Part shown: in pieces, positions 1 through 6,908 of the stretch
Layout: each line of letters begins with the position of its first letter
Numbering within the stretch: the first letter of the stretch is position 1
NCBI GenBank assembly: GCA_024206195.1
Contig: JAAGZO010001196.1
Coordinates: forward strand, 1 to 39,496
Source of the DNA: a bacterium
GTDB lineage: Archaea; Nanoarchaeota; Nanoarchaeia; Woesearchaeales; UBA10216
Direction: 5' to 3'
Length of the DNA: 39,496 nucleotides
The notes under the pieces: generated by a model
The model's input: the letters and a program-made list of their open reading frames with translations, nothing else
What the model was told of the DNA's origin: nothing
Database searches by the model: none
Position numbers and translations under genes: made by a program

Positions 1-69
1 GCAGTCTAAAACATCCATATAATCAAATGTATACATAATACTTAATAAATCTATTGTTTTTCATACAAA

Positions 70-80
70 AATATATAAAG
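70..80 (+). promoter_or_regulatory. TATA box of the ligase/NIF3 pair
   Basis: An ATATATAAAG element lies about 25 bases before the ligase ATG at 101, so transcription should start at or just before the start codon. A leaderless or nearly leaderless mRNA is therefore likely. No Shine-Dalgarno site is visible, which fits. The call rests on position and composition only. Confidence 0.6.
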
Positions 81-100
81 CCTGTTTCTATGCTATATCC

Positions 101-2005
101 ATGAACTATATTGAACTCGCAGAGGTCTATGAACGCCTTGAATCAACCACAAAAAGGCTTGAAAAAACCTATATAATCTCTGAATTTCTTAAGAAAATAC
201 CTGATGCAGACTTACCTCAAACAACACTGCTGCTTGAAGGAAGATTATATCCTGCTTGGGATGAAAGAGAAGTGGGCGTTGCATCGCAACTGCTTCTGAA
301 AGCAATATGTGTTGCAACAGGAAGCGATATCACTGCTGTTGAAAAATGCCTTAAAACCACAGGCGACCTCGGAAAGGTTGCAGAGGAACTATCAAAGAAA
401 AAAAAGCAGGTAACACTTTTCTCGCAACAGCTTACTGTAAAAAAGGTATTCGACAACCTTAGAAAGCTTTCTGAAACAACTGGTCCAGGAAGTGTTGATA
501 GAAAAGTTCAGCTGATTGCAGAGCTTCTCACATCCTCAAAACCTATTGAAGCTCGCTATATAATAAGAACCACTCTTGGAGATCTAAGGGTAGGTGTTGG
601 CTCTGGCTCAATGAGAGATGCGATTGTCTGGGCATATTTCCCAAAGATAGTTGGAATATTCTTTAAGTGCACTGAATGCAAGAAATGGGTTCCAAATTCA
701 AAGAAATGTGTGGAGTGCGGAAAAGCTATTGATAATAATCCTGCAAAAGAGATAAAAAGATTCAATGAAAAGGAGTTCTATGAAGCAAAAGACACAAGCG
801 ATCTTGTTTCACTCCAAAAACATAAGCTTGTTTTTGCAAAGGATGACAAGCTCGCAAGAGAACTGTATAATGCTGTTGTTGCAAAAGTGCAGCAGGCATA
901 TGACTTAACAAATGATTTCTCTGTTGTTGCAGAAAAAGCAAAAGCTAACGGTATTAAGGGCTTAGACACAGTTGAGCTGAAGATGGGCGTTCCTGTTAAG
1001 GTCATGCTTGCAATAAAAGCCAAGACAATTGAAGAGGGCTTTGAAAGAACAGGAAAACCAGCTGCTGCAGAGTACAAGTATGACGGCTTCAGGATGCAGG
1101 TGCATAAGAAAGGGGAAAAAATTTGGATTTATACCCGCAGATTAGAAGAGGTTACAGACCAGTTCCCTGATGTTGTTGAGAATATTAAGAAAAGTGTGAA
1201 AGGCGATAATCTTATCCTAGATTCAGAGGCTGTAGGTTTTAATCCAAAAACAAAGGCTTACATGCCCTTCCAGAAAATTTCGCAGCGCATAAAAAGAAAA
1301 TATGGCATAGATCAGATGGCAAAAGAGCTTCCTGTTGAACTGAATGTGTTTGACATTATTGCATATCAGGGGAAGAATCTCATAAATGAGCCATTCATTA
1401 AAAGAAGAGAGATTATTGAAAAGATAATAAAGCCTTCTGAAAGAAAAATTGTACTATCAAAAAGCATCATAACAGATAAAGAGGCAGATGTAAAGAAGTT
1501 CTTCGCAGAATCAAAGGCAAAGGGCAATGAAGGTATAATGATGAAGACTCTTGACGCTCCTTACAAGCCTGGCGCCAGAGTAGGTCATATGGTTAAGTAT
1601 AAGGAAACAATGGAAACACTTGATCTGGTCATAGTCGGTGCAGAGTGGGGCCATGGAAAAAGAGCAAAATGGCTTAGCAGCTTCACAATTGCCTGCAAAA
1701 AAGGCGATGAATTTGTTGAAGTAGGGCAGGTTGGAACAGGCATAAAGGAAAAAGAGGAAGAAGGCATTAGTTTTGCACAGCTAACAGAACTTTTAAAGCC
1801 CTTGATTACATCAGAGAAAGGCAGCGTAGTTACTGTAAAGCCAAAAATAATCATAGAGGTTGGCTATGAAGAGATTCAGAAGAGCCCGACGTATTCATCT
1901 GGCTATGCTTTAAGATTCCCGCGCGTCTTAAGATTAAGAGATGATAAAGGAAAAGATGACTGCAGCACTATCAACATGGTAGAAGATTTGTACAAGAGTC
2001 AATAA
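101..2005 (+). CDS. lig: ATP-dependent DNA ligase with zinc-ribbon insertion
   Basis: Seals DNA nicks using ATP, in replication and repair in the cytoplasm. The 634-residue product has the N-terminal DNA-binding domain of archaeal ligases, then the adenylation domain. The nucleotidyl-lysine is Lys326 in the KYDG motif. Further motifs are YTRRLEEVT, LILDSEAVGF, EGIMMKTL and VKYKE, followed by an OB domain that ends with SPTYSSGYALRFPR. Archaeal ligases are usually about 560 residues; the extra length sits mainly between GSMRDAI and YDLTNDF. It begins with two CxxC pairs (Cys190/193 and Cys203/206), a probable zinc ribbon, followed by a charged stretch of about 60 residues. The chosen ATG sits 25 bases after a TATA box. 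The downstream NIF3-like gene starts two bases after the stop, so the two are co-transcribed. Family assignment is very secure; the role of the insertion is unknown. Confidence 0.97.
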   Translation: MNYIELAEVYERLESTTKRLEKTYIISEFLKKIPDADLPQTTLLLEGRLYPAWDEREVGVASQLLLKAICVATGSDITAVEKCLKTTGDLGKVAEELSKKKKQVTLFSQQLTVKKVFDNLRKLSETTGPGSVDRKVQLIAELLTSSKPIEARYIIRTTLGDLRVGVGSGSMRDAIVWAYFPKIVGIFFKCTECKKWVPNSKKCVECGKAIDNNPAKEIKRFNEKEFYEAKDTSDLVSLQKHKLVFAKDDKLARELYNAVVAKVQQAYDLTNDFSVVAEKAKANGIKGLDTVELKMGVPVKVMLAIKAKTIEEGFERTGKPAAAEYKYDGFRMQVHKKGEKIWIYTRRLEEVTDQFPDVVENIKKSVKGDNLILDSEAVGFNPKTKAYMPFQKISQRIKRKYGIDQMAKELPVELNVFDIIAYQGKNLINEPFIKRREIIEKIIKPSERKIVLSKSIITDKEADVKKFFAESKAKGNEGIMMKTLDAPYKPGARVGHMVKYKETMETLDLVIVGAEWGHGKRAKWLSSFTIACKKGDEFVEVGQVGTGIKEKEEEGISFAQLTELLKPLITSEKGSVVTVKPKIIIEVGYEEIQKSPTYSSGYALRFPRVLRLRDDKGKDDCSTINMVEDLYKSQ

Positions 2006-2007
2006 GC

Positions 2008-2754
2008 ATGAAAAGAAACGAACTAATCAAATATCTTGAAAAGATTCTGAAAGCAAAGCAATTCAAAAAAGATAGGCATAGCAATAAACTTTTTGTTAGA
2101 GGAAAAAATGAAGTGAATAAGATTGGTGTTGCTGTTAATTCATCATTAGAGGCATTCAAAAAGGCAAAATCACAAAAAATTGATTTTCTTATTGTGCACC
2201 ATCCTTCATGGGCGAAGAAGGATCCATTTTTTCGTGAAAAAATGGATTTTATGAGAAAAAACAAGATTTCTCTCTATGTAGCACACGAGACAATGGACGA
2301 TGCAATTGGCTTTGGAATGACAGATTCACTTGCAACTGAAGCAGGAATAAAAATTAAAGGCAGATTCTGCAGGTTTGGAGCAGGCTATGCAGGGATTTAT
2401 GGCACAACAAAGCAGTCTTTCAATACTTTCTCAAAAAAACTTGAGAAAGTCCTTCAAAACAAAGTCAAAATCTTCAAATACTCAAAGAAATTCGGAAAAG
2501 TTGCAATAGTCACAGGTGGCGGTGTGAAAACAGAGTGGATGTCTGAAGCAAAGAAGAAGGGCTATGATACATTCATAACAGGAGAAGGTAACTTCTTTGC
2601 AAAACTTTACGCAAAAGAAGCAGAAATGAATCTTATTCTTGGCTCACACTATGCTACTGAAGTTCTTGGTATGAAATATCTTGCAAAGAAAATAAAAGAT
2701 GACTTGAAAATTAACCCAATATTCATCAAAGAAGAAAATATAGAGAAAATTTAA
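2008..2754 (+). CDS. NIF3/DUF34-family protein (GTP cyclohydrolase I type 2 homologue)
   Basis: This 248-residue protein belongs to the NIF3/YbgI (DUF34) family of di-metal proteins, whose biochemical role is poorly settled. Metal-ligand motifs are visible in order: VHHP with His64 and His65, AHETMDDA with His93 and Asp97, and near the C-terminus SHYATE with His214 and Glu218, preceded by TGEGNFF. Length and motif order fit the single-domain form without the PII-like insertion. It starts two bases after the ligase stop, with no ribosome binding site of its own, so translation is probably coupled to the ligase. Its 3' end overlaps the convergent DHH gene by four bases. The link to the ligase is positional only, and I infer no DNA-repair role from it. 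Confidence 0.9.
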   Translation: MKRNELIKYLEKILKAKQFKKDRHSNKLFVRGKNEVNKIGVAVNSSLEAFKKAKSQKIDFLIVHHPSWAKKDPFFREKMDFMRKNKISLYVAHETMDDAIGFGMTDSLATEAGIKIKGRFCRFGAGYAGIYGTTKQSFNTFSKKLEKVLQNKVKIFKYSKKFGKVAIVTGGGVKTEWMSEAKKKGYDTFITGEGNFFAKLYAKEAEMNLILGSHYATEVLGMKYLAKKIKDDLKINPIFIKEENIEKI

Positions 2755-3776
2755 AACTCTTTTTCTAAGTTCTCAACAAATCTTTTGAAGTCTTCTTTTT
2801 TGACTGCTGCGCCGCAGGCATATTCATGTCCGCCGCCATAGCCCTGCACTCCGATCAGTGCTTTTTCAAGTCTTTTCGGAACTGTCTGCTTCTTTGACCT
2901 TATGCTCATCCTTATTTCGCCTGACTTCTCACGGCCTATCAAAATTATCCTGTTTGGATGTTTGTGCAGAAGCTCATTTGCCAGATCGCCTGTGAAACTT
3001 GTTGTATCACTATAAGTATAAACCAGCAGTTTGCTTTTCTTTGCATTCTTTTCAGCAGTTGCAAGCAATTTTTGGTATTTGTCATTGACTTGTTTGTATC
3101 TCTTGTAGATGAACTTGCCTTTTGAGGTTTCCTGGTTCAGTATCTCAGATGGACTTTCTATTCTTGTTAGCACCCTTAAGCAACTCAGTGCATCCTCTGT
3201 TTTTCCCTTCAGAACAAATGAAAATACTCTACAAAGTTCACCCAGCTTGGATTCAAAAAGAGCGGTCTCAGGGTCTTTTATTTTTTTATCAAGCAGCTCT
3301 GGGTACTTCTCAACAAACTCCCCAGCAAAATCAGGAAAATACCAGTCTCCTACTGCGCCAACCATTGCTATCCACAAGTCCTGCTGCACTGCATTGTAGC
3401 AGAGAACAGAAGCCGGTATGTTATCATCCTTTTTCTCAACCCTTGGATTAAAGTATTTCACGCTGTAGCGCTCTAATGGCTCATGGTGGTCTATCCATAC
3501 TATGGGTGTTTTCACAGTATCTATGAATTCCTGCTGCACAATAGCTATATCAGCCACAAATATCTTGTCTGGACAGTACTCTTCTACCTTTCTTATGTAT
3601 TTATCATCAATATTAGGCGTTGCCTTGACTATTATGGCCTTGCCCTCTTTGCAGAACCTGTAAAGCAGAAGAAATGATGCAAGCCCATCTGGGTCATCAT
3701 GCAGGAAAAAGAGGGGTCTGCTGCACTCCTCAAGCTCCTTTCTTATCTGTGCATATTGCTTTGGACTTAGTGCCAT
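2751..3776 (-). CDS. DHH/DHHA1-family phosphoesterase
   Basis: A 341-residue predicted Mn-dependent phosphoesterase of the DHH superfamily, which includes RecJ-type nucleases, the archaeal GAN nuclease and NrnA-type nanoRNases. Motifs seen are HDDPDG (residues 26-31), VADIAI with Asp76, IDHHE with the signature Asp96-His97-His98, VGAVGDW, and the DHHA1 substrate-binding GGGH at residues 314-317. The architecture is simply DHH plus DHHA1, without the OB-like or helical additions of full RecJ, so a short-oligonucleotide or dinucleotide phosphodiesterase is as likely as a replisome nuclease. It is monocistronic and convergent with the NIF3 gene. A TATA-like element lies about 25-30 bases upstream of the ATG. 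The superfamily is secure; the substrate cannot be read from sequence. Confidence 0.93.
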   Translation of the reverse strand: MALSPKQYAQIRKELEECSRPLFFLHDDPDGLASFLLLYRFCKEGKAIIVKATPNIDDKYIRKVEEYCPDKIFVADIAIVQQEFIDTVKTPIVWIDHHEPLERYSVKYFNPRVEKKDDNIPASVLCYNAVQQDLWIAMVGAVGDWYFPDFAGEFVEKYPELLDKKIKDPETALFESKLGELCRVFSFVLKGKTEDALSCLRVLTRIESPSEILNQETSKGKFIYKRYKQVNDKYQKLLATAEKNAKKSKLLVYTYSDTTSFTGDLANELLHKHPNRIILIGREKSGEIRMSIRSKKQTVPKRLEKALIGVQGYGGGHEYACGAAVKKEDFKRFVENLEKEF

Positions 3777-3796
3777 GAAGAATGGACTATGGTGCG

Positions 3797-3807
3797 CTTA
3801 TTTATGT
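3797..3807 (-). promoter_or_regulatory. TATA-like element of the DHH gene
   Basis: On the minus strand ACATAAATAAG lies about 21-31 bases before the ATG at 3776. That spacing would give a very short leader. A second AT-rich candidate lies further upstream in the palindromic stretch, so the exact box is uncertain. Confidence 0.4.
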
Positions 3808-3822
3808 GTTTCTTATTAAATA

Positions 3823-3842
3823 AATCAATTAATTAATTGATT
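3823..3842. repeat. 20-bp perfect palindrome between divergent genes
   Basis: The stretch AATCAATTAATTAATTGATT is its own reverse complement. It lies between the divergently transcribed DHH and signal peptidase genes, upstream of both TATA-like elements, so it is placed for a dimeric DNA-binding protein rather than a terminator. The whole intergenic region is very AT-rich, so part of the symmetry may be compositional. Confidence 0.6.
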
Positions 3843-3899
3843 ATTTAATTAATAACCTATTAAGGGCATTTTCACTACTACTCAATGCTAAAAATGCAA

Positions 3900-3910
3900 A
3901 GGTTTAAATA
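3900..3910 (+). promoter_or_regulatory. TATA box of the signal peptidase gene
   Basis: AGGTTTAAATA lies about 25-30 bases before the ATG at 3932 and 37-43 before the ATG at 3944. The transcript would therefore start near 3930. This decides between a leaderless start at 3932 and a short leader carrying GAGGGG before 3944. Confidence 0.55.
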
Positions 3911-3943
3911 CCACCTAATTTGTTACCCTTCATGAGGGGTACA

Positions 3944-4423
3944 ATGAACAAAATAATAACTCTTGTTGTATTTATTTTGTTAGCAGCAGCTCTTGTTAAT
4001 GCCTATCTTCCTAAGGCGCCTGAAACAGAGCTTCCAACATCAAACAGCATTGTTGAACGTGCCTCACCACATGACTGGATTAAGGAAGACCAGATTCTTG
4101 TTTATGACGATCGCATAATTCTTAATCTTAAGAATGCAGAGTGGGCAACATTCACAGATACAAACTCGATGGATCCTGTAATTGATAAGGGCGCAAATGC
4201 TATTGAGATTGTGCCTGAGTCAACTAATGACATCCATATTGGAGATATTGTTTCTTATGAATCAGAATATGTTACAGGAACAGTTATCCACAGGGTCATT
4301 GATATCAATCAGGATGAGCTTGGATGGTATGCAACTCTAAAAGGAGATAATTCTAAAAAAATAGACCCAGAAAGAGTACGCTTTGAAAAAATAAAGCGCA
4401 TTGTTGTTGCAGTAATATACTAA
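3944..4423 (+). CDS. S26B-type signal peptidase I
   Basis: Membrane-bound signal peptidase of the archaeal/ER/SipW type, which uses a Ser-His dyad to cleave signal peptides outside the cytoplasmic membrane. Counting from the ATG at 3944 (159 residues), the protein has one N-terminal hydrophobic segment (about residues 3-22) and an unusually long linker. The catalytic serine is Ser75 in NSMDP. GDIV follows, then the catalytic histidine His116 in VIHRV, where Lys would be expected in bacterial enzymes, then KGDN. An alternative in-frame ATG at 3932 would be leaderless from the TATA box. I prefer 3944 because GAGGGG precedes it and the hydrophobic core then starts at once. The gene is convergent with the surface-protein cassette at 4443-5872. 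It may serve general export or mainly those abundant neighbours; sequence does not decide. Confidence 0.85.
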   Translation: MNKIITLVVFILLAAALVNAYLPKAPETELPTSNSIVERASPHDWIKEDQILVYDDRIILNLKNAEWATFTDTNSMDPVIDKGANAIEIVPESTNDIHIGDIVSYESEYVTGTVIHRVIDINQDELGWYATLKGDNSKKIDPERVRFEKIKRIVVAVIY

Positions 4424-4428
4424 AAGTA

Positions 4429-4440
4429 ATAAAAAAAATT
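4429..4440 (-). terminator. U-rich terminator of surface-protein cassette A
   Basis: Just beyond the stop of the minus-strand surface gene there is a run of eight A on the plus strand (4431-4438), read as U8 in the minus-strand transcript. Archaeal RNA polymerase terminates at such U tracts. Confidence 0.55.
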
Positions 4441-4442
4441 TC

Positions 4443-5198
4443 TTATGCTAGGTCGACGTAAAAGTAGTACAGTGTTGGTTCTTCATCTAAGCCGTATTCG
4501 TTAACCATCATCTGGAAATCCCTTGGAGCTCCGTCAAAACCAGCTACGTCCTGCTCAACAACTGTGGTGTATACTACAGCTGAAACATTATCAGTCAACA
4601 ATACCTCTACGAAACTTGCTGTCTGATACGCACCGTCAACAAATGTATACAGTGCCGGACAATTGTCATCAACATTGATGGTCACATCTCCAACCTGGAA
4701 GCCAGTTGCGTCAGAATATGTCTCATTAAAGGTTTCATCTATACCATCAGCATCTGTAAAAGGCACATTAAAGTACGTCTCTAATATAGAAAGGTTCATT
4801 GCGTGCTCTTCCACATAGTCATCAGTTTGAGTCATATTAACACACATTATGGATGCCCATTCAACTGTAAAGTTAGCAGCATATACCTCACCAGTAGGAT
4901 CACTCATATTCCAGTTGTACATCGTGTTGTTGTCTGCATCAGCAAGCACAGTGCTTCCTGTGATATTTCCGAAGTAACCTTGCCAGTAGTTTGTTGATTT
5001 GTTACCATCTATAATCATCTCTGTCATGTTTCCTGCTTCAGCATTTATCTGATAAGGGTCAGCTCCGAATGTTGCCCACTCTGACTCTGATTCTACTATG
5101 CTATTGGGTCCTGCTGGGACTGCTGCATAAACAGCTGTTGTAAACAACGCTAGTGCAACCATTAATACTACTATTAACGCTTTCGTTCTCGCTTTCAT
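4443..5198 (-). CDS. Secreted surface protein, cassette A
   Basis: A 251-residue exported protein of a family I cannot name. Residues 1-25 are a typical Sec signal peptide with a basic start, hydrophobic core and VYAAV cleavage region. The mature part is acidic, rich in Asn, Thr and aromatic residues, and carries many N-glycosylation sequons such as NMT, NKST, NIT, NNT, NMS, NFT and NLS. Conserved landmarks shared with the paralogue at 6111-6866 are NYWQGYFGN, PTGE-YAANFT, EEHAMNLSILETY, TGFQVG, EVLLTDNVSAV and FQMMVNE. Two cysteines (CVN and NCP) are conserved and may form a disulfide. There is no C-terminal membrane segment, so the protein is released or assembled at the surface. A strong AAGGAGGT lies seven bases before the ATG. 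The gene follows its regulator by 29 bases and ends at a U tract. I infer an abundant surface-layer or filament subunit. Confidence 0.88.
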   Translation of the reverse strand: MKARTKALIVVLMVALALFTTAVYAAVPAGPNSIVESESEWATFGADPYQINAEAGNMTEMIIDGNKSTNYWQGYFGNITGSTVLADADNNTMYNWNMSDPTGEVYAANFTVEWASIMCVNMTQTDDYVEEHAMNLSILETYFNVPFTDADGIDETFNETYSDATGFQVGDVTINVDDNCPALYTFVDGAYQTASFVEVLLTDNVSAVVYTTVVEQDVAGFDGAPRDFQMMVNEYGLDEEPTLYYFYVDLA

Positions 5199-5205
5199 TT
5201 CGTTT

Positions 5206-5213
5206 ACCTCCTT
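5206..5213 (-). promoter_or_regulatory. Strong Shine-Dalgarno site, cassette A
   Basis: The minus strand reads AAGGAGGT, a full match to the anti-Shine-Dalgarno core, with seven bases to the ATG at 5198. Most other genes in the window lack any comparable site, which points to high translation of this surface protein. Confidence 0.8.
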
Positions 5214-5227
5214 CCTGTTGTCAGCTA

Positions 5228-5872
5228 TTAAACTTGAGTTGACTTAGGGAATAATTTTTCTGGGTCATAAATGACAGTTATCTTATGAGCATCTGAAAAT
5301 GGCGATTTGCGTTGTTTCATCAGCTTCACAGCTTCATCTTTGGTCATTACCTTAGTCTTGATTGTCTTTGCTTCTTTGCCAGGCTTCCTTATTACCTGCT
5401 CGCCAATCTTTTTTTCCAGCTCACGTTTTTCTGAAATTATCACTATTTCCATTCGATCTGTTGTCGCTGCTGTCACTATGCCCTGTATCTGTTCCATGTA
5501 TGGCTCTATTTTCCAGTAATATTTCTCAACATAGTAGTGCCACTCAGGATTATCAATAAACCAGATTCTTAGTATAATCTCATGATAGTCTGACATCTGC
5601 AACAATCGCTTGTCTGCAAAGCCATTCATCGCAGAAATCAAATAAGCAGAATCATGTGCCAACGAAAACATGGACCTTGGCTTTCCTCGGTCTCTGTTTG
5701 GAATCTTGTCTTTTTTAACAAGGTCTGCTGCCTCTAACAACCTAAGCTGCTGGCTGATATTCGCCATTGTTGTATTAAGCATACCTGCAAGCTGCAAAGG
5801 GGAATATCTCTGATCAGAAAGGCTCCTTATTATGTTCCATCTTTGCTCGGTAAAAAGCGTTTCAGTTTCCAT
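5228..5872 (-). CDS. ArsR-like winged-helix regulator, cassette A
   Basis: A 214-residue cytoplasmic transcription factor. Residues 6-75 form an ArsR/MarR-type winged helix: LFTEQRWNIIRSL, then YSPLQLAGMLN and the recognition helix NTTMANISQQLRLLE, then a wing around NRDRGKPRSMFSL. Residues 76-131 are helical with many aromatics (FIDNPEWHYYVEKYYW). The last 80 residues form a separate domain that differs strongly from the paralogue at 6909-7559. By eye, residues 1-131 differ from the paralogue at only 13 positions. GGAG lies shortly before the ATG. The upstream region carries a TATA box and two GTATAC palindromes between it and the start codon, the usual layout for an autorepressor. It is the first gene of an operon with the surface protein. 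Family is secure; ligand and targets are inferred. Confidence 0.9.
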   Translation of the reverse strand: METETLFTEQRWNIIRSLSDQRYSPLQLAGMLNTTMANISQQLRLLEAADLVKKDKIPNRDRGKPRSMFSLAHDSAYLISAMNGFADKRLLQMSDYHEIILRIWFIDNPEWHYYVEKYYWKIEPYMEQIQGIVTAATTDRMEIVIISEKRELEKKIGEQVIRKPGKEAKTIKTKVMTKDEAVKLMKQRKSPFSDAHKITVIYDPEKLFPKSTQV

Positions 5873-5883
5873 TTAATCTCCTC

Positions 5884-5928
5884 GTATACAAATGATGCAT
5901 TTGCGGATTTGAGTATACAAAATCGTAT
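5884..5928. promoter_or_regulatory. Probable operator of cassette A: paired GTATAC sites
   Basis: GTATAC palindromes lie at 5884-5889 and 5913-5918, exactly 29 bp apart, with a further CGTAT at 5924-5928. The same sites, spacing and a conserved CGGATTTG between them precede cassette B. The sites lie downstream of the TATA box, where a bound protein would block initiation or early elongation. Between them lies the extra palindrome CAAATGCATCATTTG, absent from cassette B. Confidence 0.65.
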
Positions 5929-5952
5929 CTTAATACCATTATTGAGCAACTA

Positions 5953-5967
5953 GTATTTAAATATTTG
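5953..5967 (-). promoter_or_regulatory. TATA box of cassette A
   Basis: The minus strand reads AAATATTTAAATA about 85 bases before the regulator ATG. Transcription should start near 5930, giving a leader of about 60 bases that contains both GTATAC sites. The equivalent box precedes cassette B at the same distance. Confidence 0.6.
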
Positions 5968-5983
5968 CTTTTTTACTGTAGTT

Positions 5984-6026
5984 GATTAATAAAAACAAAA
6001 AACTAGTTAATTAATTACTTAATTAG
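5984..6026 (-). terminator. Hairpin plus U-rich tract between cassettes
   Basis: On the minus strand a 24-base imperfect palindrome (6003-6026, arms starting CTAATTAA and ending TTAACTAG, 10 of 12 positions paired) is followed by TTTTTTGTTTTTATTAA. It resembles the hairpin units at 7700-7984 and lies between the end of cassette B and the promoter of cassette A, so it could insulate the two. Confidence 0.45.
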
Positions 6027-6079
6027 AAGAGTTAAACAAAAAAAATCAAGATAGGTCTAAGAAGTAGCTTACACTAAAA

Positions 6080-6102
6080 GAAAAAAAAATAAAATAAAAA
6101 AA
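6080..6102 (-). terminator. U-rich terminator of cassette B
   Basis: Immediately past the stop of the cassette B surface gene the minus-strand transcript would carry U7, then AUUUUA, then U9. This fits an archaeal U-tract terminator, in the same relative position as the one behind cassette A. Confidence 0.55.
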
Positions 6103-6110
6103 TGGTTGCC

Positions 6111-6866
6111 TTATGCGAGTTCAACGTAAAAGTAGTAGTCCTTTACACCCTCAGTGGTTCCATCCTCATTAACCATCATCTGGAAGTCCCATGGCTGTCC
6201 GTCAAAGCCAGTGGTATCTTGGTCAATAATTGCGGTGTATATGACTGCACTAACGTTGTCTGTTAATAGTACTTCTGGGAAGTCTGTTTGTTGATGCTCG
6301 CTATTTACCTGCGTATAAACCAATGGACAATTGTCTTCTTCATTAATTGTCACTGTTCCAACCTGGAAACCTGTTACATCGTCGTATGTCCAGTTAAAGG
6401 TTTCATCTATACCATCCATAGATGTAGATGGGATGTTATAGTATGTCTCCAGTATTGAAAGGTTCATTGCGTGCTCTTCTATATAGTCATCAGTTTGCGA
6501 AAAGTTGACACACTGTACTGTTGTCCAGTCGCTAACTGTAAAGTTCGCAGCATAAATCTCTCCAGTAGGCTCACTCATATTCCAAGAGTACATCGACATA
6601 TTATCAGCATCGGTTAATACCATTTGTCCACTTACATTTCCGAAGTAACCTTGCCAATAATTTGTTGTCACGTTACCAGAGATTAATATCTGAGTCACGT
6701 TTCCGCCTTCTGCAGGGACTGTTGGTGCGCCACTCTGGCCCATTCGCCACTCAGATGGCGAAACTGTTACACCGTCTGGCCCTATAGGTGCTGCACGAAC
6801 TGTTGCAGATAGCATCAAAACTGCTACCACCATCACTACTATTAACGCTTGCGTTTTCGTTTTCAT
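6111..6866 (-). CDS. Secreted surface protein, cassette B
   Basis: Paralogue of the protein at 4443-5198, 251 residues from the chosen ATG at 6866. An upstream in-frame ATG at 6905 would add 13 residues. The start at 6866 is preferred because AAGGAGGT lies exactly seven bases before it, as in cassette A, and the signal peptide (MKTKTQALIVV, cleavage near VRAAP) then starts properly. The mature part shares all landmark motifs with its paralogue and the two cysteines (QCVN and NCP), and is again dense in sequons. The N-terminal 30 mature residues and some loops differ most. There is no C-terminal anchor. It lies 42 bases behind its own regulator. Function is inferred as a major surface or filament subunit; no named family is recognised. 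Confidence 0.88.
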   Translation of the reverse strand: MKTKTQALIVVMVVAVLMLSATVRAAPIGPDGVTVSPSEWRMGQSGAPTVPAEGGNVTQILISGNVTTNYWQGYFGNVSGQMVLTDADNMSMYSWNMSEPTGEIYAANFTVSDWTTVQCVNFSQTDDYIEEHAMNLSILETYYNIPSTSMDGIDETFNWTYDDVTGFQVGTVTINEEDNCPLVYTQVNSEHQQTDFPEVLLTDNVSAVIYTAIIDQDTTGFDGQPWDFQMMVNEDGTTEGVKDYYFYVELA

Positions 6867-6873
6867 CTCTCCA

Positions 6874-6881
6874 ACCTCCTT
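6874..6881 (-). promoter_or_regulatory. Strong Shine-Dalgarno site, cassette B; decides start
   Basis: AAGGAGGT on the minus strand, seven bases before the ATG at 6866, matches the site in cassette A in sequence and spacing. It supports 6866 over the upstream ATG at 6905. Confidence 0.8.
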
Positions 6882-6908
6882 CCTGTTTTTATATAATCTT
6901 AACACGGC

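Noticed and set aside
29..34. GTATAC before the ligase, and GTATAC at 39412-39417, as members of the cassette regulon
   Set aside because: Each is a single site without a partner 29 bp away and without the flanking CGGATTTG. A six-base palindrome in AT-rich DNA is expected by chance.
2751..3776. Archaeal replisome nuclease GAN/RecJ
   Set aside because: Catalytic motifs agree with the superfamily, but the protein is short and has only DHH and DHHA1 parts, so a more specific name is not justified.
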